From NCBI GenBank assembly GCA_021234155.1, contig JAJEKV010000036.1, positions 11,921,426 through 11,985,425 of the forward strand: a DNA stretch of 64,000 nucleotides, read 5' to 3'. Position 1 is the first letter of the stretch, and the number at the start of each line of letters is the position of its first letter. Below are positions 1-8,814 of the stretch, piece after piece. The stretch comes from Isoetes taiwanensis (taxonomy: Eukaryota; Streptophyta; Lycopodiopsida; Isoetales; Isoetaceae). Below the pieces are notes generated by a model, which saw only the letters and a program-made list of their open reading frames with translations, was not told the origin of the DNA and made no database searches. A program made the position numbers and the translations under genes.

Positions 1-115
1 TACAAAGTACAAGTAAGTGCAGATGCACGGTGCGGTAAGTATGGTGCGATGCGTGCGGTGCGGTAAAGTAATGCGATGCAGTAAGTATGGTACTGATGCG
101 GTAAGTACGGTACTA
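1..115 (+). repeat. GGTAAGTAY/GGTACGGTA microsatellite, copy 1
   Basis: A degenerate tandem of short GGTAAGTA and GGTACGGTA words runs up to the B3-gene fragment. The same array lies upstream of the second copy of this locus (47423-47546). It is full of GTAAGT words that resemble 5' splice donors. Its left end lies outside the window. Confidence 0.7.
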
Positions 116-142
116 CACTGGGAGATCCATACATGGAAAGTG

Positions 143-510
143 GAATTGGAACATATTCCTTGCTTTTTAGTGAAGGGCCCTTCACCAAGTCCCACAGATC
201 ATTTCTTTCCTACTTATACAGTTCACATGTTTGATAAAATCCTTACTCCCAGTGATGTTGGAAGATTGAACAGGCTCGTCATTCCAAAAATCAACGCAGT
301 ATACATTTGCCTTATGATGGAATTGTGGAGAAAAAAAAGGTAAGATGCTTACATTTTTATAGATGAAAATCAATGCATGTGGAAATTTAGATACTGTTAT
401 TGGGATAGTTCGCAAAGTTATGTCTTCACAAAACTTTGCAGAAAGTTTTCAGGCTGTTTGGAGTCGATATTTGGTATTGAAGCAACTTAAATTCTATCTT
501 TTGATATAAC
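143..510 (+). pseudogene. B3 DNA-binding domain gene fragment (RAV/NGA-like), copy 1
   Basis: The plus strand encodes two halves of a plant B3 domain. The first half (about nt 229-300) reads [20 protein letters not shown], the hallmark start of RAV/NGA/LAV-type B3 domains. The second half (about nt 365-440) reads WKFRYCYWDSSQSYVFTK, matching the RYSYWNSSQSYVLTKGW region of RAV proteins. The halves are in different frames, separated by an AAAAAAAAGGTAAG stretch that is either a frameshift or a very short intron. No AP2 domain is visible and the C-terminal B3 strands are missing. B3 domains bind DNA in plant transcription factors; this copy is probably a captured, non-functional fragment. It recurs at 47057-47960. 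Confidence 0.75.
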
Positions 511-1115
511 TATAATATGGTAGTTTTGAGCTCAGATTAGCTCCTGGTTGATCCAGAATTTTTGAGCCTTAATTTAGCTTCCGGTTGATCCGAATTTTTG
601 AGGGCGCCTTATGTATATAAGCATGATGTAGAATACAAAAAACTGGATATATGATATGATATAGATTTCTGAAATCAGTTTTTCAAAATGGAATTTGAAG
701 ATAAAAATATGAAGAAGATGAATAGGATCAGGTGGATATCAAGAAGATGAATGCCACGATGAATAAGGATATGACAATAATATTGCTTGTTTTAATTTAT
801 ATAGGCCTATTTGTGCTATGGGCATTTTGAAAAAGCAGATGAATTTAGTGATGGACATGGAGTTGGAGATGGAGGAGCTTATGTATGAACAAGGTAAAGA
901 ATCGGGTTTTGGGTTTCTGATTGCTCTAATCGTTGATGCAGGATGCAACAGCCCTTTGCAAAAAGTTTTTAGGCTATTTGGAGTCGATATTTGGTATTGA
1001 AGCAACTTAAATTCTATCTTTTGATATAACTAATATGGTAGTTTTGAGCTCAGATTAGCTCCTGGTTGATCCAGAATTTTTTGAGCTCATAATTTAGCTT
1101 CTGGTTGATCCAGAG
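441..1115 (+). repeat. 520-bp direct duplication inside the B3-gene fragment
   Basis: A block of about 160 bp starting at 441 (…TTTGGAGTCGATATTTGGTA…) is repeated at 961. Both blocks end in near-identical AGCTTC(T/C)GGTTGATCC stretches. The offset is 520 bp. The same arrangement exists in the second locus (about 47873 and 48404), so it predates the larger duplication. Confidence 0.75.
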
Positions 1116-1464
1116 AAAGAGAAAAAAGAAGGAATTAGAAATGACATATGGATTTACCCCTAGAATTTCTACAACGAGAAGATTGGGTAGTCAAAAAGTG
1201 GGACTCCCATATCCTCAGTCCAACATCATGAGGAACTTGGTGTCCAGCATAGTGGGAGAACTGCTTCTGACGACTCCTTGCAAATCCAAGGCATTAATGT
1301 CCCATGTGTCAAAGCGTCTGATCAAAATTTGCCTAAAAAATGCCATCGCCCACCTGGCATCGTCACGACAAATGTCACGACAAATGTCAGACCTGTCACG
1401 CAATTTGCTCTGTGATGCAGCTAATCAAGCTATGTTCAAGTGTTTTGAGGTATGCAGATTTTAG
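1105..1464 (+). pseudogene. Unrecognised ORF, possibly a downstream exon of the B3 gene
   Basis: A 119-codon frame starts with a basic stretch (RKRKKKELEMTYGFTPRIST) and continues with IMRNLVSSIVGELLLTT. I do not recognise a domain. The equivalent region of the second copy (48549-48903) keeps the beginning and end but changes frame in the middle, at CTG/CAG-rich points. It could be a later exon of the B3 gene or a fragment of another captured gene. The end overlaps an ATGTCACGACAA repeat that belongs to the promoter region downstream. Confidence 0.35.
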
Positions 1465-1584
1465 GTTGTTACACAAAACTTGCTCAGATTTTAGGTTGCT
1501 CAGAACAGCATAGGTATACATAAATTTCATAACCGATGAGAACCTACGTGGTTTTGAGTGAGTAGAAATGCTCATAAAGCATAT

Positions 1585-1915
1585 CTTCACCTGGCATCGT
1601 CACGACAAATGTCACGACAAATGTCAGACCTGTCACGACAAATGTCACGACCCTGGAATTTGACCGTTGACTATACGTCGCATGCGACGTGACGTACAGA
1701 ACCCAGAGACACGTCAGTACGTACTTGCCACGTGTACTGCCAGGTCGCATGTGACCTGGATTTTGACCGTTGACTATACGTCGCATGCGACATAGTCTAC
1801 AGAACGTATGACACGTCTGTACGTACTTGCCACGTGTACTGCCAAGTCGTAGGTGACCTGGCATGTGACCGTTGACACTACGTCGCCTGCGACGTCACGT
1901 CGCATGCGACGTTAC
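1585..1915 (+). promoter_or_regulatory. Upstream region with ~103-bp repeats, palindromes and W-box/G-box motifs
   Basis: Three units repeat at about 103-bp spacing, each beginning TGACCGTTGAC (1661, 1764, 1866) and containing a TTGAC W-box core. Each is followed by the palindrome ACGTCGCATGCGACGT or a one-base variant (1675-1690, 1778-1793, 1880-1895, with an extra copy at 1897-1912). Units one and two also hold GCCACGTGTACTGCC, with a CACGTG G-box, near 1727 and 1829. Before them are four CACGACAAATGT repeats. The block ends next to a TATA box. It may be the promoter and the transposase-binding subterminal repeats of the CACTA element; the sequence alone cannot separate the two. Confidence 0.6.
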
Positions 1916-1922
1916 AGATTTC

Positions 1923-1930
1923 TATATAAA
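1923..1930 (+). promoter_or_regulatory. TATA box of the TAM-SET transposon gene, copy 1
   Basis: TATATAAA lies 106 bp upstream of the likely ATG at 2036 and directly after the palindromic repeat block. It is conserved at 49359-49366 in the second copy. Confidence 0.6.
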
Positions 1931-2035
1931 CAACTCTTTCTCGGCCTTCATTGTTATTTTCTTTCGCTCCTCTTCCAGCCTAGCGCCTTTGGTGTTCTTC
2001 TTTTTAACCATATCTTATACTTGTTGCTGCCCTAC

Positions 2036-2789
2036 ATGGATCGCCATGGTCATCGGCATGATCGACGCCTGGAGATGGCCAGGAGACAGATTGATGTTGT
2101 CTTACCACCAGGGGAGGCTGGATATGCGGAATCGTCACATGTAAGTTACTGATTCTTGTATTTAGTAGCCTAGACATATATAAACTAGGAGAGGACGTGT
2201 ACTGCGAGTAGTAAAAAAAACGCAGGTGTTTTTGGTCAAGGACACGGTCGCCTCCACCTTGAGTGGAGAGGACCAGGTGTGCCAGGCCCAAACTCACCTT
2301 CATACCTTACTAAGTACAATGTAGATTACAAAATTGAGGTGTCGCGTAGTCAAGGTCATATGTCGACTTCACCTTGAGTGGAGGGGACTCTATGTATCGG
2401 GGCTAGCGCGTCTCCAAAAGATCTTTATTGAAATTGAAACTTATATAAGGGTCTTACTCGGGAAAGGGCATGGTCGGCTTCACCTTGAGTGGAGAGGACT
2501 ACGTGTCCGGGCCCAATTCTGTCCATTTAAGATTTAGGGTTTAGGGTTTAGGGTTTAGGGTTTAGGGTTTATACTACCATATATTGTATCTATCCGAAAG
2601 TGTTCAAACTATTGTGCAAGATATATAGTACTTACCTTTTGTAATTGGCAGAGGGACAAAATAGTTTTGCGATTGTAAAAGATGTATGGAAATTTGAAGA
2701 GACGACTTAGAATGGTTGTTGAAGACCATCTGATAAGATTTGGTACATTTGAACAACCCACCAGATCTGATGCTCGTCATGGATATCAG
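2036..2789 (+). CDS. TAM-like (transposase-associated) exons 1 and 2, copy 1
   Basis: Exon 1 (2036-2140) is exactly 35 codons, starting MDRHGHRHDRR, and ends at a strong donor, CAT|GTAAGT. Exon 2 (2652-2789) follows a GCAG acceptor and ends CAG|GTTGGT. In the second copy exon 2 is 45 codons and reads CDCKRCMG…VVEDHLIRFG…RHG. That matches the C-x-C-x-x-C … V-x-x-HL-x-x-x-GF … HG layout of the transposase-associated domain at the N-terminus of CACTA transposases. Copy 1 has one extra T in exon 2 that breaks the frame. Intron 1 carries telomere-type repeats. The TAM assignment rests on motif spacing and is moderately sure. Confidence 0.55.
2236..2515 (+). repeat. Three ~112-bp degenerate repeats in intron 1
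   Basis: The core CACCTTGAGTGGAGAGGAC, or a variant of it, occurs at about 2256, 2371 and 2481. Each is preceded by a GTCAAGG- or GGGCATGGTCGG-type stretch and followed by a GTGTNCCGGGCC-type stretch. The same three occur in the second copy (61420-61690). Confidence 0.65.
2533..2567 (+). repeat. Interstitial telomere-type (TTTAGGG)5
   Basis: Five perfect TTTAGGG units lie within intron 1. The second copy has only three (61709-61729). TTTAGGG is the common land-plant telomere repeat, so this supports a plant origin. The site is internal, not a chromosome end. Confidence 0.9.
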
Positions 2790-2890
2790 GTTGGTATACA
2801 ATTATTATTTTTTTTTTTTTTTTTTTTTTTAAGAGTATCTCTCCCAGTTCAAGTATATATTCAAGATGTTTATGATATCTAAATATGTAG

Positions 2891-3711
2891 GTAGATGATC
2901 TTTGATGTCTCCTCCAAACTAGATGTGGATTTTGGTTTAATGTTGTCCATAGAGGCATATGAAACCGAAGCAGTAACCCGATTCATCAATAATGTGGATG
3001 GGTGCCGCTCAACGCTGAGTGTTCCCCTGCGTGAAAGAACACGAAGGGCTACAATCATGAGAACATTGCATGTGTCGCACATTTCCCAAGAACGCTTGGC
3101 CTCACTGCCCGAGCGTGAAATTCCTGAAGAATTGCAAAGATTAGTCCGACCCTTTGTTAGGCACCGCAAGACATTTGGCTTGTGGCCAGTAGACTTACCT
3201 ATCCCTATGGATCAAGAATTTGCTTATTGGGGAAGAAGATACATCATTATGCGGAGCCGCATTTGTCCAGAAGCTGGATTCGGCCTTATCTCCGGCACGC
3301 GTATAGAAGTGGAGCGAGACACCCACATTCCATTAATGCCATATGCAGGTCCCGAGTACGATTGGAAAACTTGGCAAACTTTGACTAAATATGCTTGGCG
3401 ATGAGGATTTATGGAATGAATTCCAATCTTCGCGTCGATAGGCGTGGGGGCATGTGATGAGGAGTTGAAGTTTATTGATGGTCGGCCGGGGTTCATGGCA
3501 ATATTGCGTGGTTCATCAACAGTTCTATTGACAACCGTGGAGCGATGCAATTGTGAATTTTAGAGTGTCAAGGAGGGGAGGAAGATTTTTACAAGATGTG
3601 TAAAAAAGCGGATATATCATGGTGTGTGCTATTAAAAGCATAAACATTGGAGATGAGTTATTCATCAACTATCGCTATGATAGACCTCTCCCATTTGAGA
3701 TGGAACAATAG
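2891..3711 (+). CDS. SET-domain exon of the CACTA-associated gene, copy 1 (frame broken)
   Basis: After an AG acceptor at 2889-2890, an open frame (2895-3404) reads into a SET-type N-terminal part: RICPEAGFGLISGTRIEVE, then a PLMPYAG turn. The C-terminal part (3412-3711) is in another frame and, with small breaks, carries GNIA-FINSS, a C-N-C segment and INIGDELFINYRY. These correspond to the R-FINH-C-x-PN and GEEL-x-x-DY motifs of SET domains. SET domains transfer methyl groups from S-adenosylmethionine to lysines. The ORF ends at TAG 3709-3711. Frame changes sit near CGATGAGG and CCGTGG, which are suspect positions (see findings). The same gene recurs at 62046-62864, where the C-terminal half is open. 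Confidence 0.65.
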
Positions 3712-3853
3712 TATTGTTGTACTAAAAAAAAGGAATAAAGAGGTTTTTTTTTTTTTTTAATATGTTTTTTGTCAAATGGTTGTATGTATTTTATACTTAT
3801 TACATTATTTGACATGATGGTTAATACGTTACTCCTGTTTAATGAACTCATTC

Positions 3854-4170
3854 AGAGCGGTCTCCATCCCGATCCATTAGTTCTAAGTTACAGGCAAAGG
3901 GAAACCTATCGTCGTGAATTTCAAGCCAGAGCGCACCAATATGAAGATATTGCATACGATCAATATGGAGAGGATGAAACTATTGACGAACCCGAGAACG
4001 AAGTCTTTCGTGACGAGCCGATGCTCGATATGTTGCACGCTCTTCAAGAATTACCTGATATTGATTTAGATGATGTCGAGGATGGTGGTGGAAAGGATAT
4101 GGTAGAAGATGTGGGATACCCTTCGAGGATTGGTCGTACTGACGATGACCCTATTGTTATCGAAGCGTAA
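3854..4170 (+). CDS. Acidic linker exon before tnp2, copy 1
   Basis: After a CAG acceptor at about 3855 the frame reads SGLHPDPLVLSYRQRETYRR, then becomes strongly acidic (EDETIDEPENE…DEPMLDMLHAL…DIDLDDVED) and stops at 4168-4170. CACTA transposases commonly have an acidic segment with an xxML motif between TAM and tnp2, so this is probably the equivalent linker. Whether it is spliced to the SET exon or to tnp2 cannot be decided here. A near-identical copy with small frame breaks is at 62985-63320. Confidence 0.5.
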
Positions 4171-4352
4171 ACGCAGCTTATTTTCCCTGCGTCTCGAACC
4201 TCTCGCTTTGTCGGCGGTTCGCTAATTCTCAATCTCCAAACCAAGTTCAAGTGGAGCAATGCAAGTGTCTCGCTCTATTGAGGTGACATACTTATCAAGT
4301 CTTTCTATCTTACCACCATCTCCATCTTTTATCTTACCACTCTTAGATCGCG

Positions 4353-4821
4353 AGGTTATTGCACGAGAAGATCCTTCCAGAGAAGAACAATATGCCTACC
4401 GACAGATCTCAAGTTAAGAAAATGATTCAAGCGACCGGCCTTGGTTATAAAGTCATACATGCATGTCCAAATGATTGTATGATCTTCTATCCCCCTGCCG
4501 AGCATGAGAAGTCCACTCATTGTCTCGTATGTAATGAACCGAGATACAGGAATGACCTAAAGGGAAAAACGGTACCTCAGAAGGTTATTCGACACTTTCC
4601 AATAATCTCAAGGTATATGCATCACCACTTCTTACAAATAGTTGTAAATTCACTTATTTTCGGTACTTATATGTTGCCTATAATTTATTCTATAGGTTAA
4701 AGTTGATGTTCCGTTGCAAGACATTGGCTAGCCTAATGGACTTCACGGCTACACATGCATCTAATGATGATGTGATGCGAGTCCCGAGCGACACTGCAGC
4801 TTGGAAGCATGTCGATGCGAC
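4353..4821 (+). pseudogene. CACTA transposase tnp2 domain, N-terminal half (split by hAT insertion)
   Basis: The translation begins KILPEKNNMPTDRSQVKKMI and contains IHACPNDCMIFY and a CLVCNEPRY zinc-like pair. After a short intron (about 4613-4697) it continues CKTLASLMDFTATHAS and DTAAWKHVDAT. These are diagnostic landmarks of the plant En/Spm tnp2 family: HACPNDC, CP-C, and the AWKxFDxxxPDF block. The open frame ends at the 8-bp target duplication (4814-4821). The protein resumes in frame at 29178 as WPDFGKEPRNVRLGLATDG, so an intact exon was interrupted by insertion. It would have catalysed cut-and-paste transposition of a CACTA element. Confidence 0.88.
4814..4821 (+). repeat. 8-bp target-site duplication (left), GATGCGAC
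   Basis: GATGCGAC directly precedes the CAGGGAT terminus and is repeated exactly at 29170-29177 after the other terminus. Removing the element and one copy rejoins tnp2 in frame through V-D-A-T-W-P-D-F. Eight-base duplications are characteristic of hAT elements. Confidence 0.92.
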
Positions 4822-4862
4822 CAGGGATAGGTTCTATACGTACAAAATTAAAATTCCTGACG
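4822..4862 (+). repeat. hAT left terminal inverted repeat
   Basis: It begins CAGGGATAGGTTCTATACG and pairs imperfectly with the reversed right end (CAGGGATGGGTTCAATACG). Thirteen terminal bases match with one transition; later blocks such as GTAC and ACGTAT match with gaps. Confidence 0.85.
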
Positions 4863-5117
4863 TATAAAGTCAAAAAATACGTATTTTTTAATAAAATACG
4901 TATTTAACGTATTAAAACCTCACCGGCAGGAAAAAATTCACAGACGCTGAAAATTTTTCGCGTCGCCAAACAATGAAAACCGAAAGACGCTGTGAGCATT
5001 TTTTTTTTTTTTTCCGTCGACGGAAAACTTTTTTGTATTGGCGCGTGACGCGAAAAATTTTCACAGACGCTTTCACGTTGTTTTCGCGTCGCGAAAACGC
5101 GAAAAAAAAAAAAAAAA
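4863..5117 (+). repeat. Left subterminal region of the hAT element
   Basis: The region holds ATACGTATTTT inverted words, then TTCACAGACGCTGAAAATTT and a T-tract. A block (about 5052-5095) with TTTTCACAGACGCTTTCACG recurs in the same orientation near the right end (about 29003-29040). It finishes in an A-tract that abuts unit 1. Confidence 0.7.
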
Positions 5118-8100
5118 ACCTTCAAGTCTATCAGATCCTAAGACCTTAGACTTCTTATCATGAATTGATCTTTGCAAGAACAAAACATGATACAATTGGC
5201 AGCCCTAAGTACAATGAGGTGCCTGTGTACTCAGGCCAAAGATATGGTTACCATAAGAAATTAAACTCAATATATTCCATAAAAGCTCCCATCGCTAGCA
5301 ATATATGCTACAAGATTTCTTCGGAGTTCAAATGTGAACAAATCCAAAAATTACCTTGATAATTCTCGCTAGTACAAACCAAACCCGGTTTAACATGTAG
5401 TGCCAAACATAGCAACGTAGTTGCCTTATATTATAAACATTCAAATGATCCTCTTGAAGACCCTTGAGTCGCACTTGCTTTTTCCCGAGAATCCATCTTT
5501 AAAGCATATTCTTTTCACCAAGAAACATAGCAAGGAGTGGCCTTAATTTCTAAACGAATTTCCTTCTTTTCGATTGACTCGCCAATGCCAATGCCAATGC
5601 TCTTTGATCCAATCGTTATTGGTATCAAATTCGTCCTCAAAGCCAAGAGCCTATAAATATCATTTCATCCATTAGTTTAACAAGAATGTGACTTAGAACA
5701 AAGCACCTATAACGTAACCAATATCTTGGCTACCGGTATAAACCATGAGGATGAAGTTAGGAGAAAAAACCTTCAACTCTATCAGATCCTAAGACCTTAG
5801 ACTTCTTATCATGAATTGATCTTTGCAAGAACAAAACATGATACAATTGGCGACCCTAAGTACAATGAGGTGCCCGTGTACTCAGCCAAAGATATGGTTA
5901 CCATAAGAAATTAAACCCAATATATTCCATAAAAACTCTACTGCTAGCAATATATGCTATAAGATTACAATCGTATTCAGAGTTCAAATGTGAACAAATC
6001 CAAAAATTACCTTGATAATTCTGCTAGTACAAAACAAACCCGGTTTAACATGTAGTGCCAAACATAGCAATCTAGTTGCCTTATATTATAAACATTCAAA
6101 TGATCCTCTTGAAGACCCTCGAGTAGCACTTGCTTTTCCCGAGAAATCCATCTTTCAAGCATATTCTTTACACCAAGAAACATAGCAAGGAGTAAAAGAC
6201 CCAAGCACCGCAGAGAACCAGAGGAGCTTAGTTAGCCAAGAACATGGGTAAACGCCTAAGCTACTAGCAGGTGTCATGGGGTCTTTTAAGTTTATCACCC
6301 TTCACCTTACTTGTAACTAACAAAAAGATTAGAAATATTCCAACTCCCTAGAACTCGGCAGAGCACAACTTTTTTTTCTGCTCCCGATTATCATGTTCAA
6401 GGGAGCACTGCATTTCTGCACTTACTGCAGGTAATTCTAAATGCATGACCTTAAGAGGTCCCACACTTATGTGAGGCAGTGCAAGGCAGATTCTAAGCTG
6501 CATGTGAGTGTATAGTCAGGCTTATTATTAAGCACTTTAAAACATTTATTCTATGCACCAAAATTCAGGTTCTGCTTCTACCTTAATAATTATGTAAACA
6601 AACACACACTGCATACCACTGAGATATTCACAACATATTATATTCCCAATGGCCCTATAGTTTTAGCACTCTATGTTCATCCTGATCCATGTAATTGCCA
6701 AGTCCCAAGCAAGGTTTGCAAGCTACCAGCCAAAAGCTCCAGTTTATGTCAAATGCATTAACATTTATGCCCTCAGCCCCTTACAGCAGAGATCTTCATG
6801 CTTTAAAATTAAAAAGGATTTATGCCCTCAACTACATGCAATAACGAATAAGAGGAGCAAATTTGTAGTTCATGTCTGTAATCTGTAACCAAGTTGTTGC
6901 AGGCCATGTTCTGCAGCAAAATATAGAGTGACTTATGTGCTTAAAAGACTTGTTCAATAGCGCAGCCAAATGGTCAGATCTGGTAAGCCTTCTGTTATAA
7001 ACAAAAACGAATTAGGATCACTGCCACTTAATGATTATGAGGATGCAACCGCTAGATTTACATTGGAAAAGTGTTCTTCAGCTAAATGTACTAAGTACAA
7101 ATATCCTTTACTCAAATTTGAAGCTGCATGGCTATGCAAATTCAGATAAAAGTCTTAAGCTATTTACTCTTCAAGATCATTCAGGATATGTAGATTAAGT
7201 GTATAGCTGCAAAACATAATCCCAAACCTGAGTATATGTTGAAGATCAAGTATTTTCTCCATGGAATATCCGGTGCTGTCTTCAGCTTGCTCTAAGTTTG
7301 CCTCAGTCTACAGAGATGCCGTCTTAATGGAAATTGATCCAACACAGAAGGGATGCCCAGCGATGCAGATGCAGCAGGACTCTAAGAGTTGATGCAGGAG
7401 CAGCCATGTCTTCGCTTTCAAGTAGGATTTCGCCAATCCAAACTGCTCAATGTTCATTCAATTCTCGGCTAGTAGAACACATCGGAAATCCAGCAGCTCA
7501 TATCCGGGCAACATATTTTTTCGCCGGATGCTTATTGCTATAAATCTGCTCACAGATCTAAATAAGAAAACCCTGATACCTTAGGGTGGAGTGCTGACCA
7601 TGGCCGTTTGTGCAAACCCTAATCTTCGTTTGTAATCAACATCTGAACCTAGAGTCTAGATCCAACGACCCTGCTTTTTCTGAAGTTTTACGAAAAGATT
7701 TGAGCAATACAATTAGGTTTAGAAACGTGCCAAAAGAAAAATTTCAATGGCAATGAATTTCGTAAACAACATAATCCCTTATGCCTTAAATTTCAGAGTT
7801 TCACAAGTGCCTGGATCTCATGCTTAGAAAATTGCCAAGAGCCCCAGAAAGTGTCTGCATAAAGCGTGAATTTGAATTCAGCTTATGGTTTAACAAGTGC
7901 ACAAATGTATCAAGTCACATCCATCTTTCATAAAACATTACCTTAGCTAAATATTCACCCATGGTTCCACAAGTGCACCGTAACTCTCCGTTTCCATGCT
8001 TACGTATAATAATAATAAAAAAAACCTGCCTCCAACCGTAGGTCAGGATGGGCCAAAGTGATATTTAATGCCAGCAACAAGGAGAGTAGGACCTTGTTGC

Positions 8101-8814
8101 ACCAAGGCCCTACCCTCCTATCTTTGCAAAAATCTTAAAAGTCAGCTTTACCTTACTATTTATAGATGGTAAATATTTTTCTTTGAATGGGCCAAATGGC
8201 AAACAAGTGAACAACAATGTGCTCACTTGGATTTTTCAGAATATCATCTTTCTTATCAAGGGTAAACAAATATTCCCCTTGGTACGAATGCTAGTCTGGG
8301 CCAAAACTTAGTGCATGATGTAGTTTCCATGTCAAGTTCTATTGAAATAATTTCATCAATAACAACTGTCCTGTTACCTCTATTTCCGAATGGATTTCCT
8401 TATTTCTTCTTGATTATTCGTATCATAGCTCTCATCCTGTACATGTGAAGTAAGCATTTTTTCCGTAAAATAGAATTAAGAGAAAAGAGTTAGATTAGGC
8501 AAATGCCACACGACTATTTTAAATGCCAAATACATCCTATAATTCAACTTCCATGTGGAATAATTTCAGAAGCAATGACTGTCCTGTTACCTTAATTTCT
8601 AAATGAATTTCCTTCTTTCTGATTGACTCGCCAATGCCAATGCCAATGCTCTTTGATCCACTGTTATTGGTATCAAATTCGTCCTCAATGCCAGTAGCCT
8701 ATAAAAATCATTTCATCCATTAGTTTAACAAGAATGTGACTTAGAACAGCACCTATAATGTAACCAATATCTTGGCTACCGGTATAACCAGTAGACTGAA
8801 GTTAGGAGAAAAAA
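5118..8814. repeat. Tandem array unit 1 (3697 bp)
   Basis: Unit 1 starts at ACCTTCAAGTCT, right after an 18-bp A-tract. It holds two related sub-blocks of about 650 bp, starting at 5118 (A type, AAGTCT) and 5769 (B type, AACTCT), followed by a unique stretch (about 6200-8590). No long ORF spans it. Short plus-strand frames such as 6673-6888 recur unchanged in units 2 and 3 only because the units are recent duplicates. Minus-strand reading shows exon-like segments; see the entry at 8591. Confidence 0.9.
8591..8698 (-). pseudogene. Exon-like 108-bp segment of an unrecognised captured gene (A type)
   Basis: On the minus strand a TTTTTATAG acceptor is followed by exactly 36 in-frame codons (ATGIEDEFDTNNSGSKSIG… ending IHLEIK) and a donor AAG|GTAACAGG. 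A related shorter piece, DESYDTNNQEEIRKSIRK, lies about 120 bp further on between CAG and another GTAACAGG donor, suggesting duplicated exons. Further minus-strand pieces in each unit include MFLGVKNMLERWIS…LQEDHLNVYNIRQL (about 6010-6190 in unit 1) and GELRCTCGTMGEYLAK (about 11645-11695 in unit 2), each with a plausible donor. I do not recognise the gene. The segment recurs in the following units with small changes. Confidence 0.45.

Noticed and set aside
6673-6888. Identical 71-codon plus-strand ORF in array units 1, 2 and 3 (6673, 10363, 13411)
   Set aside because: Conservation is explained by recent tandem duplication. The frame has no recognised domain and breaks in units 4-7.
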